In this document: positions 49,668-57,444 of the stretch, piece after piece
How the letters are laid out: each line of letters opens with the position of its first letter
Position numbering within the stretch: position 1 is the stretch's first letter
NCBI RefSeq assembly: GCF_051200825.1
Contig: NZ_CP195158.1
Coordinates: 434,001 to 498,000, forward strand
Source: Formosa sp030427735
GTDB lineage: Bacteria; Bacteroidota; Bacteroidia; Flavobacteriales; Flavobacteriaceae
Direction of reading: 5' to 3'
Length of the DNA stretch: 64,000 nucleotides
Notes under the pieces: generated by a model
The model's input: only the letters and a program-made list of their open reading frames with translations
What the model was told of the DNA's origin: nothing
The model's database searches: none
Translations under genes and position numbers: made by a program

Positions 49668-52132
49668 ACGAAGCACAAACCAGAATAGATTTAATAGATC
49701 CTGCATTGCGTGCAGCAGGTTGGGGCGTAGTGCCAGAAAGTAAAATTAAAGTTGAGGTTATTACTCTAGGGCGCATTATAGGTAAAAGTTCTAGAGGTGT
49801 AAACCGCAGAAAACAACCTTTGGCTTGCGATTATGTATTAGAGTATAAGGGTAAACGTTTGGCTGTAATAGAAGCTAAAGCTAGAGATAAGTATTACACA
49901 ACGGGTTTGGGGCAAGCTAAAGATTATGCCGATAAACTAAATACACGATTTGCCTATTGTACAAATGGACTTCAAATTTATGGTGTAGATATGCAAGAAG
50001 GTACAGAAGGCGATGTTGCTAAATTTCCGTCACCAGACGCGCTTTGGGCTATGACCCATCCTACACCAACAGAAGACTATAAAGTAGAAATTGCACAATG
50101 GAAAGCACGTTTTGCAAAGGTGCCCTATGCGTTATTTAAAGGACAGTACCTACCGCGTTACTATCAACGTAAAGCCATAGAAAAGGCTTTAGATGCCATA
50201 GCAGAAAAAAAGAATAGAATTTTGCTTACCATGGCTACAGGAACAGGTAAAACGGCCACTGCATTTCAGTTATGTTGGAAGCTGTTTCATTCTAAATGGA
50301 ACCTAAAACGCGATGCTTCCAGAAGCCCTAGAATATTGTTTTTAGCCGATAGAAATATTTTGGCAGACCAGGCTTTTAATGCCTTTAATGATTTTGATAC
50401 GATAGATGAAAATATAAAAAAGCGTATCAGTCCAGATGAAATACGTAAAACAGGTAAAGTACCTAAAAACGGTAGTATCTTTTTTACCATATTCCAAACG
50501 TTTATGACAACTAGTCAACATGATGTTGAGGTCATGGAAGACGAGCTAGAATATGCTGCCGAACCACAACAAGTTTATGATAGTGCATCCTTTAATTTTG
50601 GACAATACCCTAAAGACTTTTTCGATTTTATTATAATAGACGAGTGCCATAGAGGAGGAGCTAACGATGAGAGTAGCTGGCGTGCCATTTTAGAATACTT
50701 CTCTCCCGCAGTACAGTTAGGGTTAACGGCAACACCAAAACGTGATGTAAACGGAGATACTTATGAGTATTTTGGAGAACCTATTTATACCTATGCCTTA
50801 AAAGATGGTATTAACGATGGTTTTTTAACACCTTTTAGAGTAAAACAAATTCGTACCAATTACGACGAGTATACGGTAACAGCAGATGATACCATAATTA
50901 GTGGAGAAGCAGAAGAAGGCGATGTATTTACCTATAAAGATTACGGTAGAAAGATTATAATAGATGCCATAGAGCGTTTTCGTGTTAAAAAGTTTTTAAC
51001 TGAAATTAATCAAAATCATAAGACTTTGGTGTTCTGTGCTACTCAGGTACATGCTGCTGCTGTAAGAGATTTAATTAATCAGGAATGTGACAGTCGTAAT
51101 ACAAATTATTGTCAGCGTGTTACCGCAGAAGATGGCGCTATGGGAGAACAGGCTTTAAAGTATTTTCAGGATAACGAACGTATTATACCTACCATACTTA
51201 CAACATCACAAAAATTAAGCACAGGTGTAGATGCTCCAGAAATTAGAAATATTGTACTGCTTCGTCCAGTTAATTCTATGGTAGAATTTAAGCAAATAGT
51301 AGGTAGAGGAACGCGTTTGTTTGATGGCAAAGATTATTTTACAGTATATGATTTTGTAGAAGCCCATAAACACTTCAAAGACCCTGAATGGGATGGCGAT
51401 CCAATACCATCTGAACAAACAAAGGGAGATGGAACGCCTAGAACTTGTAACATATGTAACGAAAGACCATGTGTTTGTGAGCGTCCAGAACCAGAGCACT
51501 GTGAAACATGCGATAATACGCCTTGTATTTGTGAGCAAGAACCAGCGTCAATGATCCAAATTAAACTTTCAGATGGCAAAGTTAGAGAGCTTGATGCTAC
51601 AGTAAAAACAACTTTTTGGGGTAGTGATGGTAAACAAATAGGGCAAGAAGAATTTATTGAACAATTGTTTGGTGACTTACCAGCGTTATTTAAAAGTGAA
51701 GAAGAGTTAAGAGCTATATGGAGTTTACCTAATACAAGAAAAAAACTTTTGGAAGAATTAAGTGAAATGGGCTATAGCGAGTCACAATTGGAAGATCTTA
51801 GAAACATGATACATGGAGAGGATAGCGATCTTTACGATGTGTTATGTTATGTAGCATATCAGTCAGAACTACTTCCAAGATTAGAACGTGCCAGTAGAGC
51901 TAAGGTTCAAATGAACGATTATAATTCTAAGCAACAAGAGTTTTTAAACTTTGTGCTGGATAAATATGTGGAAGATGGTGTTAATGAATTGGATGACTCT
52001 AAATTATCACCGTTATTAATCTTAAAATACAACTCTATAGCAGATGCTAAAAGAGAATTAGGTGATATAAAATCTATTAGAGAATCATTTATTGGCTTCC
52101 AGAGTCATTTATATGGAAATACGGCTAGTTAG
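49664..52132 (+). CDS. hsdR: Type I restriction endonuclease/translocase subunit
   Basis: 822 residues. N-terminal nuclease: Asp56 in 'ACDYVLEYKGKRLAVIEAKA' with Glu70-x-Lys72. SF2 translocase: Walker A 'MATGTGKTATAFQL' (about 189-202), 'IIIDECHRGG' (about 323-332), 'LGLTATPKRD', motif V/VI 'KLSTGVDAPEIRNIVLLRPV' and 'QIVGRGTRLF'. A cysteine-rich insert (about 592-626) has two tandem C-x2-C-x4-PC-x-CE-type units, probable zinc knuckles. A helical C-terminal domain for HsdM contact ends it. It cuts unmodified DNA after translocation. It overlaps the GHKL gene by 4 bp, so all are one translational unit. Confidence 0.94.
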   Translation: MNEAQTRIDLIDPALRAAGWGVVPESKIKVEVITLGRIIGKSSRGVNRRKQPLACDYVLEYKGKRLAVIEAKARDKYYTTGLGQAKDYADKLNTRFAYCTNGLQIYGVDMQEGTEGDVAKFPSPDALWAMTHPTPTEDYKVEIAQWKARFAKVPYALFKGQYLPRYYQRKAIEKALDAIAEKKNRILLTMATGTGKTATAFQLCWKLFHSKWNLKRDASRSPRILFLADRNILADQAFNAFNDFDTIDENIKKRISPDEIRKTGKVPKNGSIFFTIFQTFMTTSQHDVEVMEDELEYAAEPQQVYDSASFNFGQYPKDFFDFIIIDECHRGGANDESSWRAILEYFSPAVQLGLTATPKRDVNGDTYEYFGEPIYTYALKDGINDGFLTPFRVKQIRTNYDEYTVTADDTIISGEAEEGDVFTYKDYGRKIIIDAIERFRVKKFLTEINQNHKTLVFCATQVHAAAVRDLINQECDSRNTNYCQRVTAEDGAMGEQALKYFQDNERIIPTILTTSQKLSTGVDAPEIRNIVLLRPVNSMVEFKQIVGRGTRLFDGKDYFTVYDFVEAHKHFKDPEWDGDPIPSEQTKGDGTPRTCNICNERPCVCERPEPEHCETCDNTPCICEQEPASMIQIKLSDGKVRELDATVKTTFWGSDGKQIGQEEFIEQLFGDLPALFKSEEELRAIWSLPNTRKKLLEELSEMGYSESQLEDLRNMIHGEDSDLYDVLCYVAYQSELLPRLERASRAKVQMNDYNSKQQEFLNFVLDKYVEDGVNELDDSKLSPLLILKYNSIADAKRELGDIKSIRESFIGFQSHLYGNTAS

Positions 52133-52345
52133 TGGTATATTCCTTTTTCTTATAAAAAGAACCTGCTTTAATAAAATAGGTTTTAAAGTTATAAAAAGCT
52201 TTTGTTGTCAATAGTAATAGTTGTAAATTTAGAATTGTATTTTTAAAATAGTAAAAAAATTAATTTAAAGGTACACAATTAGGTAACTTAAAAATTGGAG
52301 ACCCTCGTAAACAGCATAGATTCTGGAAAGTATAAACATATTTGT
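52133..52345. other. Right end of the island, non-coding
   Basis: There is a weak hairpin AACCT/AGGTT (about 52159-52183) after hsdR. GGTACACAATTAG at 52270-52282 is the exact reverse complement of 38286-38298, and GGTAAC directly follows it, as in the left-end GGTAACC pair. Confidence 0.6.
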
Positions 52346-52522
52346 AATCCCGTCCAGACCGCAAAATTGCAAAAAGCTCCAAAAACTTGGAGCTTTTTTT
52401 TGCACATAATTTTAGTTGTGTTGTTTAGATAAACCTTGTGTTTATCTACGGTTTAAGTTGTTAAACCAATGAAAGGCTTTCCTTTTTTCAAACTTTGAAA
52501 ATTGGGATGCTTTTTTGTTTTA
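52346..52522. repeat. Right end repeat of the island (attR side)
   Basis: 177 bp identical to 38032-38208, including the last 16 bases of tRNA-Asp and its terminator but not the rest of the tRNA. It marks the displaced original 3' end of the insertion site. Confidence 0.95.
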
Positions 52523-52574
52523 TGCCATTTTCAATGGGGTCAGGATTATTGGGGATCATGCTTAATTGTTGTGT

Positions 52575-53888
52575 TTAAGCATAAATTTGAGTTAATCTAA
52601 AAAGGAAGAATTCTACATTTTTAACACCTCTAAACTGGGCTCTAAAAGCTTTTATTTTGGCATTAAATGCCTCTGCCTTCTATTGATAAAATAATTCAAA
52701 ATGGATCTATAGTTAATAGTTATCGTATTAGCTATGGTGTTGAAGGCTTTAAATCCTGTTTGTTCTACATGCCTATACCAGTGCGCTAACTTGGAGTAGG
52801 CCGTTTGTATGGAGGTAGCAGTATTGAATATGTTTCTTAATCCTTGTACTAAATCATAGGCTTTTTTGATATCCGGGTATTGTTCAAAGAGGATTTTGGA
52901 TCGTATGTATTGATTTTGTGTCCAATCGTTTGGTGCTTTATAGAGTAGATATCTGCTTCTGGCCAGGAGCTGTTTTCTGGTATCTCCATTAGAAAAGGTT
53001 TTAGAGGAGAATTCTTTTTGAGTACCCTTAGCCTGTTTAATTTGTTCGTTTTCTAGGTCTATAGCTTCCCACCGATGTTTGATTCTAATATCCTGTAGAG
53101 CTTCCAGAGCTAGTTTTTGTACATGGAAACGGTCTGTGACCTGTATCGCTTTAGGGAAGCATTTTTTGACAATCATTTTCATTGTATGTGCCATATCCAA
53201 AGTAATCTCTTTTACCTTATCTCTAAGCGTTTTTGGTATTTTAAGCAGTTGTTCTATAATGGGTTCAGCTTTGGTTCCAGCAAGTATGGCTACAATGGCC
53301 CCTTTTTTACCTTTAGCTTTTTTATTGGTAATAATCGTGTAGAGTTCACCTTTGGATAGAGCGGTTTCGTCAATAGATAGGTGTTTGCCCATGTTCTGGG
53401 GAAAGATGAGTCATTCTTTAGCATGGGGCTTATCTTTCCACGCTCTAAATTCACTTAGATAATCTCGATATTGTCGTTGTAACTTCTTGCCATTAACCCC
53501 ATAGAACTTACCAATGGCATGACAATCGTTAGCCTTAGTAGTTATTAAGTGCTTTTAAAAAAGCAGCGAACTCTACAGTCATGCGAGTTCCCTGTGCTAC
53601 TAAATCCCAATTTCTATGCACGGCCTGTCCGGTAGTTTTGTCTAGCCATCAACGACGTTTAATGTGTAGATACACGTTTTTACCACGAACAGGAAAATCC
53701 TGGACCGTTATTGCTTTATGAAAGCCGTGTGAAATAATTATCTCAGAGGAAAACTCTTTTGGGATATCATGCTTTTCTTCAAAATAAAGATGAAGAATGT
53801 CTTTGTTTATTTCATGCTTAGCAATATCAAAATGCGTAATTAATGGTTCTGGTAAGAATACTTTTAGTAGGTTAATATATGGATCCAA
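52575..53888 (-). pseudogene. Broken ISAon1-type (ISL3-like) transposase
   Basis: Read leftwards, an N-terminal region ('LLKVFLPEPLITHFDIAKHE', 'EFSSEIIISHGF', 'ITVQDFPVRGKNVYLHIKRR') is followed by the DDE domain ('HLSIDETALSKGELYTII', 'EITLDMAHTM', 'VTDRFHVQKLALEA'). It is dead: TGA at 53649-53651 after 'HIKRR', a frameshift near 53550, TGA in place of a Trp codon at 53411-53413, and a 13-base deletion near 52677 that shifts the frame before the third catalytic residue. The correct frame then runs to a stop at 52575. The longest open pieces are 53649-53888 and 52652-53392. Confidence 0.85.
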
Positions 53889-53930
53889 TACAATCGGTTT
53901 TTAAAACAAAGATCTAACTATAAATTCAAT

Positions 53931-54062
53931 TTAAACACAACTTTTGAGATTGATCCGAAAGAACTCTTTATTTCTAACACCTCTAAGTTGCATTCTAAAG
54001 GCTTTAATTTTAGCATTAAATGATTCTGCCGAGGCATTTGTACTTCTATTAGTAAGTGTTTT
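53931..54062 (-). pseudogene. 3'-end fragment of a second ISAon1-type transposase
   Basis: Translated leftwards, it reads 'TNRSTNASAESFNAKIKAFR' and 'MQLRGVRNKEFF' before a stop at 53931. This is the C-terminal Glu-bearing end of the same transposase family, but a different copy: it keeps the 13 bases that the neighbouring copy has lost. No other part of this copy is present. Confidence 0.75.
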
Positions 54063-54122
54063 AGGGAGTAGGAACTGAATTAAGCAGCTAACAAGTGAAA
54101 AACTAATTTTATAAAGCAGAAA

Positions 54123-54150
54123 GCCCTTTCGGTGTTATAACGGAAAGGGC
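54123..54150. terminator. Hairpin downstream of metK
   Basis: GCCCTTTC and GAAAGGGC pair perfectly around 12 nt; T-rich sequence follows on both strands. Likely the end of the metK transcript. Confidence 0.6.
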
Positions 54151-54211
54151 ATTTTATATAAAGTATTTGACTTCTAATCTTTAGCTGTCGGGTCTTAATT
54201 CAAAAATCAAA

Positions 54212-55465
54212 TTATAGTCCAAAAGCCGCTTTTACTAGGTCTACATAGTCTAGTTTTTCCCAAGTAAACAGTTCTACGTCTAAGGTGATAGGCTCGCCGT
54301 TAGGTTGCGAAAAAGTTTTGGTTACTGTTTCGCTAGCTCTACCCATATGGCCGTAAGCTGCCGTTTCGCTATACATAGGCTGACGAAGTTTTAGGCGATC
54401 TTCTATAGCGGCAGGGCGCATATCGAATATTTCGGTAACTTTTTTAGCAATTTCGCCATCAGTCATATTAAAAGGGCATGTGCCGTAAGTGTTAATATAA
54501 ATACCCATAGGCTCTACTACGCCAATAGCATAAGAAACTTGTACTAGAACTTCTTCGCAAACGCCAGCGGCAACTAAGTTTTTCGCAATATGTCTTGTGG
54601 CGTAGGCAGCACTGCGGTCTACCTTACTCGGGTCTTTCCCAGAAAAAGCACCGCCACCATGTGCACCTTTTCCGCCGTAGGTATCTACAATAATTTTTCT
54701 ACCTGTTAAACCGGTATCGCCATGTGGTCCGCCGATTACGAATTTTCCTGTTGGGTTAATATGGTATTTAATATTGTCGTTAAAAAGGGCTTGTAGATGT
54801 TCTGGTAATTTTGCGATAACACGCGGAATTAAAATTTTAATAATATCCTCGCGAATTTTAGCCAGCATAACGTCGTCTGTACCAAAATCGTCGTGTTGGG
54901 TAGAAATTACAATGGCGTCTATGCGCTGTGGTATGTTGTCATCGCTATACTCTATAGTCACCTGACTTTTAGAGTCTGGGCGTAAGTAGGTGATATCTTT
55001 ATTTTCGCGTCGTAAAGCAGCAAGTTCCTTAAGGATTAAATGCGAAAGGTCTAAGGCTAGGGGCATGTAGTTCTCGGTTTCGCTGGTAGCGTAACCAAAC
55101 ATCATTCCTTGGTCTCCTGCGCCTTGCTCTTCTTTTGTAGCTCTATCTACACCACGATTAATATCGTCTGATTGCTCGTGAATGGCAGAGATAACACCGC
55201 AAGAATTGCCATCGAACATATATTCGCCTTTAGTGTACCCTATTTTATTGATGGTTTCTCTGGCTATTTGTTGTACATCTAAATAGGTTTTAGACTTAAC
55301 TTCGCCTGCAAGTACCACCTGTCCGGTAGTTACTAAGGTTTCGCAAGCGACTTTAGATTCAGGATCGAAAGCTAGGAAATTATCTATTAAAGCGTCGCTA
55401 ATTTGATCAGCAACTTTGTCTGGGTGTCCTTCAGACACGCTTTCTGAGGTAAATAAATACGCCAT
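54212..55465 (-). CDS. metK: S-adenosylmethionine synthase
   Basis: 417 residues. 'TSESVSEGHPDKVADQISDALID' (about 5-27) holds the ATP-binding His. 'GAGDQGMMFGYA' (about 112-123) and 'GGAFSGKDPSKVDRSAAYA' (about 271-289) are the two PROSITE-type signatures of the family. The enzyme makes SAM from methionine and ATP. A SAM-II riboswitch in its leader shows that it is repressed by its own product. Confidence 0.97.
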   Translation of the reverse strand: MAYLFTSESVSEGHPDKVADQISDALIDNFLAFDPESKVACETLVTTGQVVLAGEVKSKTYLDVQQIARETINKIGYTKGEYMFDGNSCGVISAIHEQSDDINRGVDRATKEEQGAGDQGMMFGYATSETENYMPLALDLSHLILKELAALRRENKDITYLRPDSKSQVTIEYSDDNIPQRIDAIVISTQHDDFGTDDVMLAKIREDIIKILIPRVIAKLPEHLQALFNDNIKYHINPTGKFVIGGPHGDTGLTGRKIIVDTYGGKGAHGGGAFSGKDPSKVDRSAAYATRHIAKNLVAAGVCEEVLVQVSYAIGVVEPMGIYINTYGTCPFNMTDGEIAKKVTEIFDMRPAAIEDRLKLRQPMYSETAAYGHMGRASETVTKTFSQPNGEPITLDVELFTWEKLDYVDLVKAAFGL

Positions 55466-55499
55466 AATAATATGTATAAATAAATTAAATATGGAGGTG

Positions 55500-55516
55500 G
55501 ATTTGACGAAAACGTC
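55500..55516 (-). promoter_or_regulatory. Expression platform of the metK riboswitch
   Basis: On the mRNA, GACG-UUUU-CGUC can form a hairpin (55505-55516). The overlapping GUCAAAUC (55500-55507) is the exact complement of GAUUUGAC in the aptamer (55566-55573). The two pairings exclude each other. Confidence 0.5.
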
Positions 55517-55530
55517 TCAGGAAGTATGCA

Positions 55531-55580
55531 CTGTCCTTTAGCATTTTTTATTGAGGTTGCAATCAGTCAAATCTTTCCTC
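55531..55580 (-). ncRNA. SAM-II riboswitch aptamer of metK
   Basis: The mRNA has stem P1 GAGG/CCTC (55577-55580 with 55553-55556), loop 'GATTTGACTGATTGCAA', and the downstream pseudoknot strand 'AATGCTAAAGGAC'. Order, spacing and length (about 50 nt) match the SAM-II class known from proteobacteria and Bacteroidota, and the gene controlled is metK. Confidence 0.75.
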
Positions 55581-55593
55581 TAAATTGTTCGGG

Positions 55594-55622
55594 CAAAAGT
55601 ACATATAATATTGTAACTACAA
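55594..55622 (-). promoter_or_regulatory. Promoter of metK
   Basis: On the minus strand TTG, 18 bp, TACTTTTG followed by C. The transcript would start a few bases before the SAM-II aptamer. Confidence 0.75.
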
Positions 55623-55648
55623 AAGCCTCTGCAAGTAAACCTTAAAAT

Positions 55649-55684
55649 AAAAAAACGCCTTCTGATTATTAGTGAAGGCGTTTT
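55649..55684 (-). terminator. Terminator of the porin-amt-glnB-amt unit
   Basis: Read leftwards: AACGCCTTC, loop, GAAGGCGTT, then a T-run. Confidence 0.9.
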
Positions 55685-55710
55685 GTGTATATGTGTTGAA
55701 CAATGTTGTA

Positions 55711-56937
55711 TTAATGTTCGTTCAATCTGAAATCTGGGTAAGCATCCATACCGTGTTCGTGAGCATCTAAACCCTCTAGTTCTTCGCGTTCCGAAACGCG
55801 TATTCCTACTGTTTTCTTTAAGATGAAGATGATTATGAATGAAGAGATAATACAAATGCCAGCATAACAAAGCACACCAATTAATTGGGTGATAAAGCTG
55901 TGCTCTGGATTGGTTGAAAAAATACCAACAGCTAAGGTACCCCAGATACCGCAAACTAAATGTACGGCTATGGCTCCTACAGGATCGTCTAATTTTAAAG
56001 TATTATCGACAAAGCTTACCGCTAAAACAATTAAAAGTCCAGCTATGGCTCCTATTATAATAGCACTTGTTGGAGTTACTACATCAGCTCCTGCTGTAAT
56101 ACCAACCAAGCCGCCAAGAATACCATTTAAAAACATGGTAAGGTCTAAATTTTTGTACATAGCGGTAGAGGTTAGCATGGCAACAACACCTCCTGCTGCG
56201 GCAGCTAAACATGTAGTTACAAGAACAAGCGATGTAGACGCAGGGTCGGCCGATAGTACAGAACCTCCGTTAAATCCGAACCAGCCTAACCAAAGAATTA
56301 AAACTCCTGCGGTAGCCAACGGAATGTTGTGTCCTGGTATGGCTTGTGGTTTTCCATCCTTAAATTTACCTATTCTGGCTCCTAAAAGACAAACGGCTAC
56401 AACAGCAGCCCAACCGCCTACAGAGTGTACAAGGGTAGAACCTGCGAAATCATGAAATCCCATTTCGTCTAAAAATCCGCCGCCCCATTTCCAAGATCCG
56501 GCGATAGGATAAACTAAGCCTACATATATTAAGGTAAAAATCATGAACGGAACAATTTTAATACGTTCGGCAACAGCTCCAGATACAATGGTTGCGGCAG
56601 TAGCAGCAAACATGCCTTGGAATAAAAAGTCGGTCCAGTAGGTATAGCCTTCATTGTAAGCTAAATCTAAAGTGCCTTCGGCTGTTAGTGGTGCATCTAG
56701 TCCGAATCCGGCAAATCCTAAAAAGCCGTTAAATTCTCCTGGGTACATTAGGTTAAAGCCTACTAAGCAGTAAAGTAGTAAGCCAATGGTTATGATAAAG
56801 ATATTTTTAAATAAAATATTAAGAGTGTTTTTTTGTCGAGTTAGACCAATTTCAAGAAATGCAAACCCTAAGTGCATAAAAAATACCAGGGCTGTACAAA
56901 TCATCATCCATACATTATTTGTTGTTAATAATTCCAT
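55711..56937 (-). CDS. amt: Ammonium transporter (second of two)
   Basis: 408 residues, about eleven membrane helices. The twin-His pore residues lie in 'AGSTLVHSVGGWAAVVA' (about 168-184) and 'GAIAVHLVCGIWGTLA' (about 321-336). 'FQGMFAATAATIVSGAVAER' and 'DFAGSTLVHSVGG' are Amt signatures. It conducts ammonium into the cell. It sits 44 bp downstream of glnB, whose product should plug it when nitrogen is plentiful. The C-terminal tail 'REELEGLDAHEHGMDAYPDF' is the PII-contact region. Confidence 0.95.
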   Translation of the reverse strand: MELLTTNNVWMMICTALVFFMHLGFAFLEIGLTRQKNTLNILFKNIFIITIGLLLYCLVGFNLMYPGEFNGFLGFAGFGLDAPLTAEGTLDLAYNEGYTYWTDFLFQGMFAATAATIVSGAVAERIKIVPFMIFTLIYVGLVYPIAGSWKWGGGFLDEMGFHDFAGSTLVHSVGGWAAVVAVCLLGARIGKFKDGKPQAIPGHNIPLATAGVLILWLGWFGFNGGSVLSADPASTSLVLVTTCLAAAAGGVVAMLTSTAMYKNLDLTMFLNGILGGLVGITAGADVVTPTSAIIIGAIAGLLIVLAVSFVDNTLKLDDPVGAIAVHLVCGIWGTLAVGIFSTNPEHSFITQLIGVLCYAGICIISSFIIIFILKKTVGIRVSEREELEGLDAHEHGMDAYPDFRLNEH

Positions 56938-56981
56938 AGTTTTTATAAAAGTAGTTTCAAATTAATTTAGTTTGTGTTTTT

Positions 56982-57320
56982 TTATTTTAAAGAGTCGCCT
57001 CCTTTTTCTCCGGTTCTAATGCGATAACATTCGGAAACATCGGAAACAAATATTTTTCCGTCACCAACATCGCCGGTTCTTGCTGCTTGGATAATGGTTT
57101 TAACGGTAATGTCTTCAAAATGATCGTTAACTACTATAGATAAGTAGCGTCTTTGAATGTCGCTTGTGCTGTAACTGATGCCTCTGTAAACGTGTCCTTC
57201 CTGTTCGTTACCAAGACCTGTAACATCCCAATACGAGAAAAAGTTTACGCCAACGTCGTGAAGTGCAGTTTTAACTTCCGAGAATTTAGACTTTCTAATG
57301 ATTGCTTCAATTTTTTTCAT
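56982..57320 (-). CDS. glnB: PII nitrogen regulatory protein
   Basis: 112 residues. The T-loop carries 'GHVYRGISYSTSDIQRRYL' with Tyr50 at the place of the uridylylated Tyr51. The ATP/2-oxoglutarate site is 'TGDVGDGKIFVSDV'. 'MKKIEAIIRKSKFSEVKTAL' is the usual start. It lies between two amt genes, so it is probably a GlnK-type protein that controls them. Whether it is uridylylated is unknown; no glnD is in the window. Confidence 0.93.
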   Translation of the reverse strand: MKKIEAIIRKSKFSEVKTALHDVGVNFFSYWDVTGLGNEQEGHVYRGISYSTSDIQRRYLSIVVNDHFEDITVKTIIQAARTGDVGDGKIFVSDVSECYRIRTGEKGGDSLK

Positions 57321-57385
57321 GATTTCATATGTTTATGATTTAATGTGTTGAAAGTAATAAAAATTTTAAGATTTTTTTTAACGTT

Positions 57386-57419
57386 AAAAAGATGCCTTTA
57401 ATTAAAAAGGCATCTTTTT
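57386..57419. terminator. Hairpin between amt and glnB
   Basis: AAAAAGATGCCTTT and AAGGCATCTTTTT form a stem with A- and T-runs on both sides. It can act on the minus-strand transcript between the first amt gene and glnB, making the downstream genes rely on read-through. Confidence 0.8.
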
Positions 57420-57444
57420 CGTAACATATTATGAGTAAAGTATG

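Larger units (their letters stand above)
38032..52345. mobile_element. tRNA-Asp genomic island carrying a type I RM system
   Basis: The element is bounded by the 177-bp direct repeats and has a tyrosine recombinase next to the tRNA. Contents in order: integrase, XRE regulator with operator, two genes of unknown role, 115-aa protein, Sak4-like ATPase, DUF3871, 82-aa protein, winged-helix-like protein, hsdM, hsdS, GHKL-nuclease protein, hsdR. There are no phage structural genes, no relaxase and no type IV secretion genes, so it is an integrative element that would need help to move between cells. The genes from 38326 to 45039 look more AT-rich in wording and codons than the flanks. Confidence 0.9.
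53889..54211. other. Gap with IS relic and hairpin before metK
   Basis: It holds the second transposase fragment (53931-54062) and a GCCCTTTC/GAAAGGGC hairpin (54123-54150) that may end metK transcripts. Nothing else is seen. Confidence 0.6.

Noticed and set aside
38032..52522. Prophage
   Set aside because: No capsid, portal, tail, terminase or lysis genes are present; integrase plus a Sak4-like ATPase alone do not make a prophage.
38032..52522. Conjugative element
   Set aside because: No relaxase, coupling protein or tra genes are seen.
52652..53392. Intact transposase gene of 246 codons
   Set aside because: It is a fragment: the frame is broken upstream by a TGA and downstream by a 13-base deletion.
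55519..55581. SAM-I (S-box) riboswitch ahead of metK
   Set aside because: The leader is too short for the four-way SAM-I fold, while the GAGG/CCTC stem and following TGCTAAAGG strand fit the compact SAM-II class.
55889..56455. Plus-strand open frame of 188 codons
   Set aside because: It lies wholly antisense to the amt gene; its Thr/Pro/Ala-rich, featureless composition is what reversed membrane-protein codons give.
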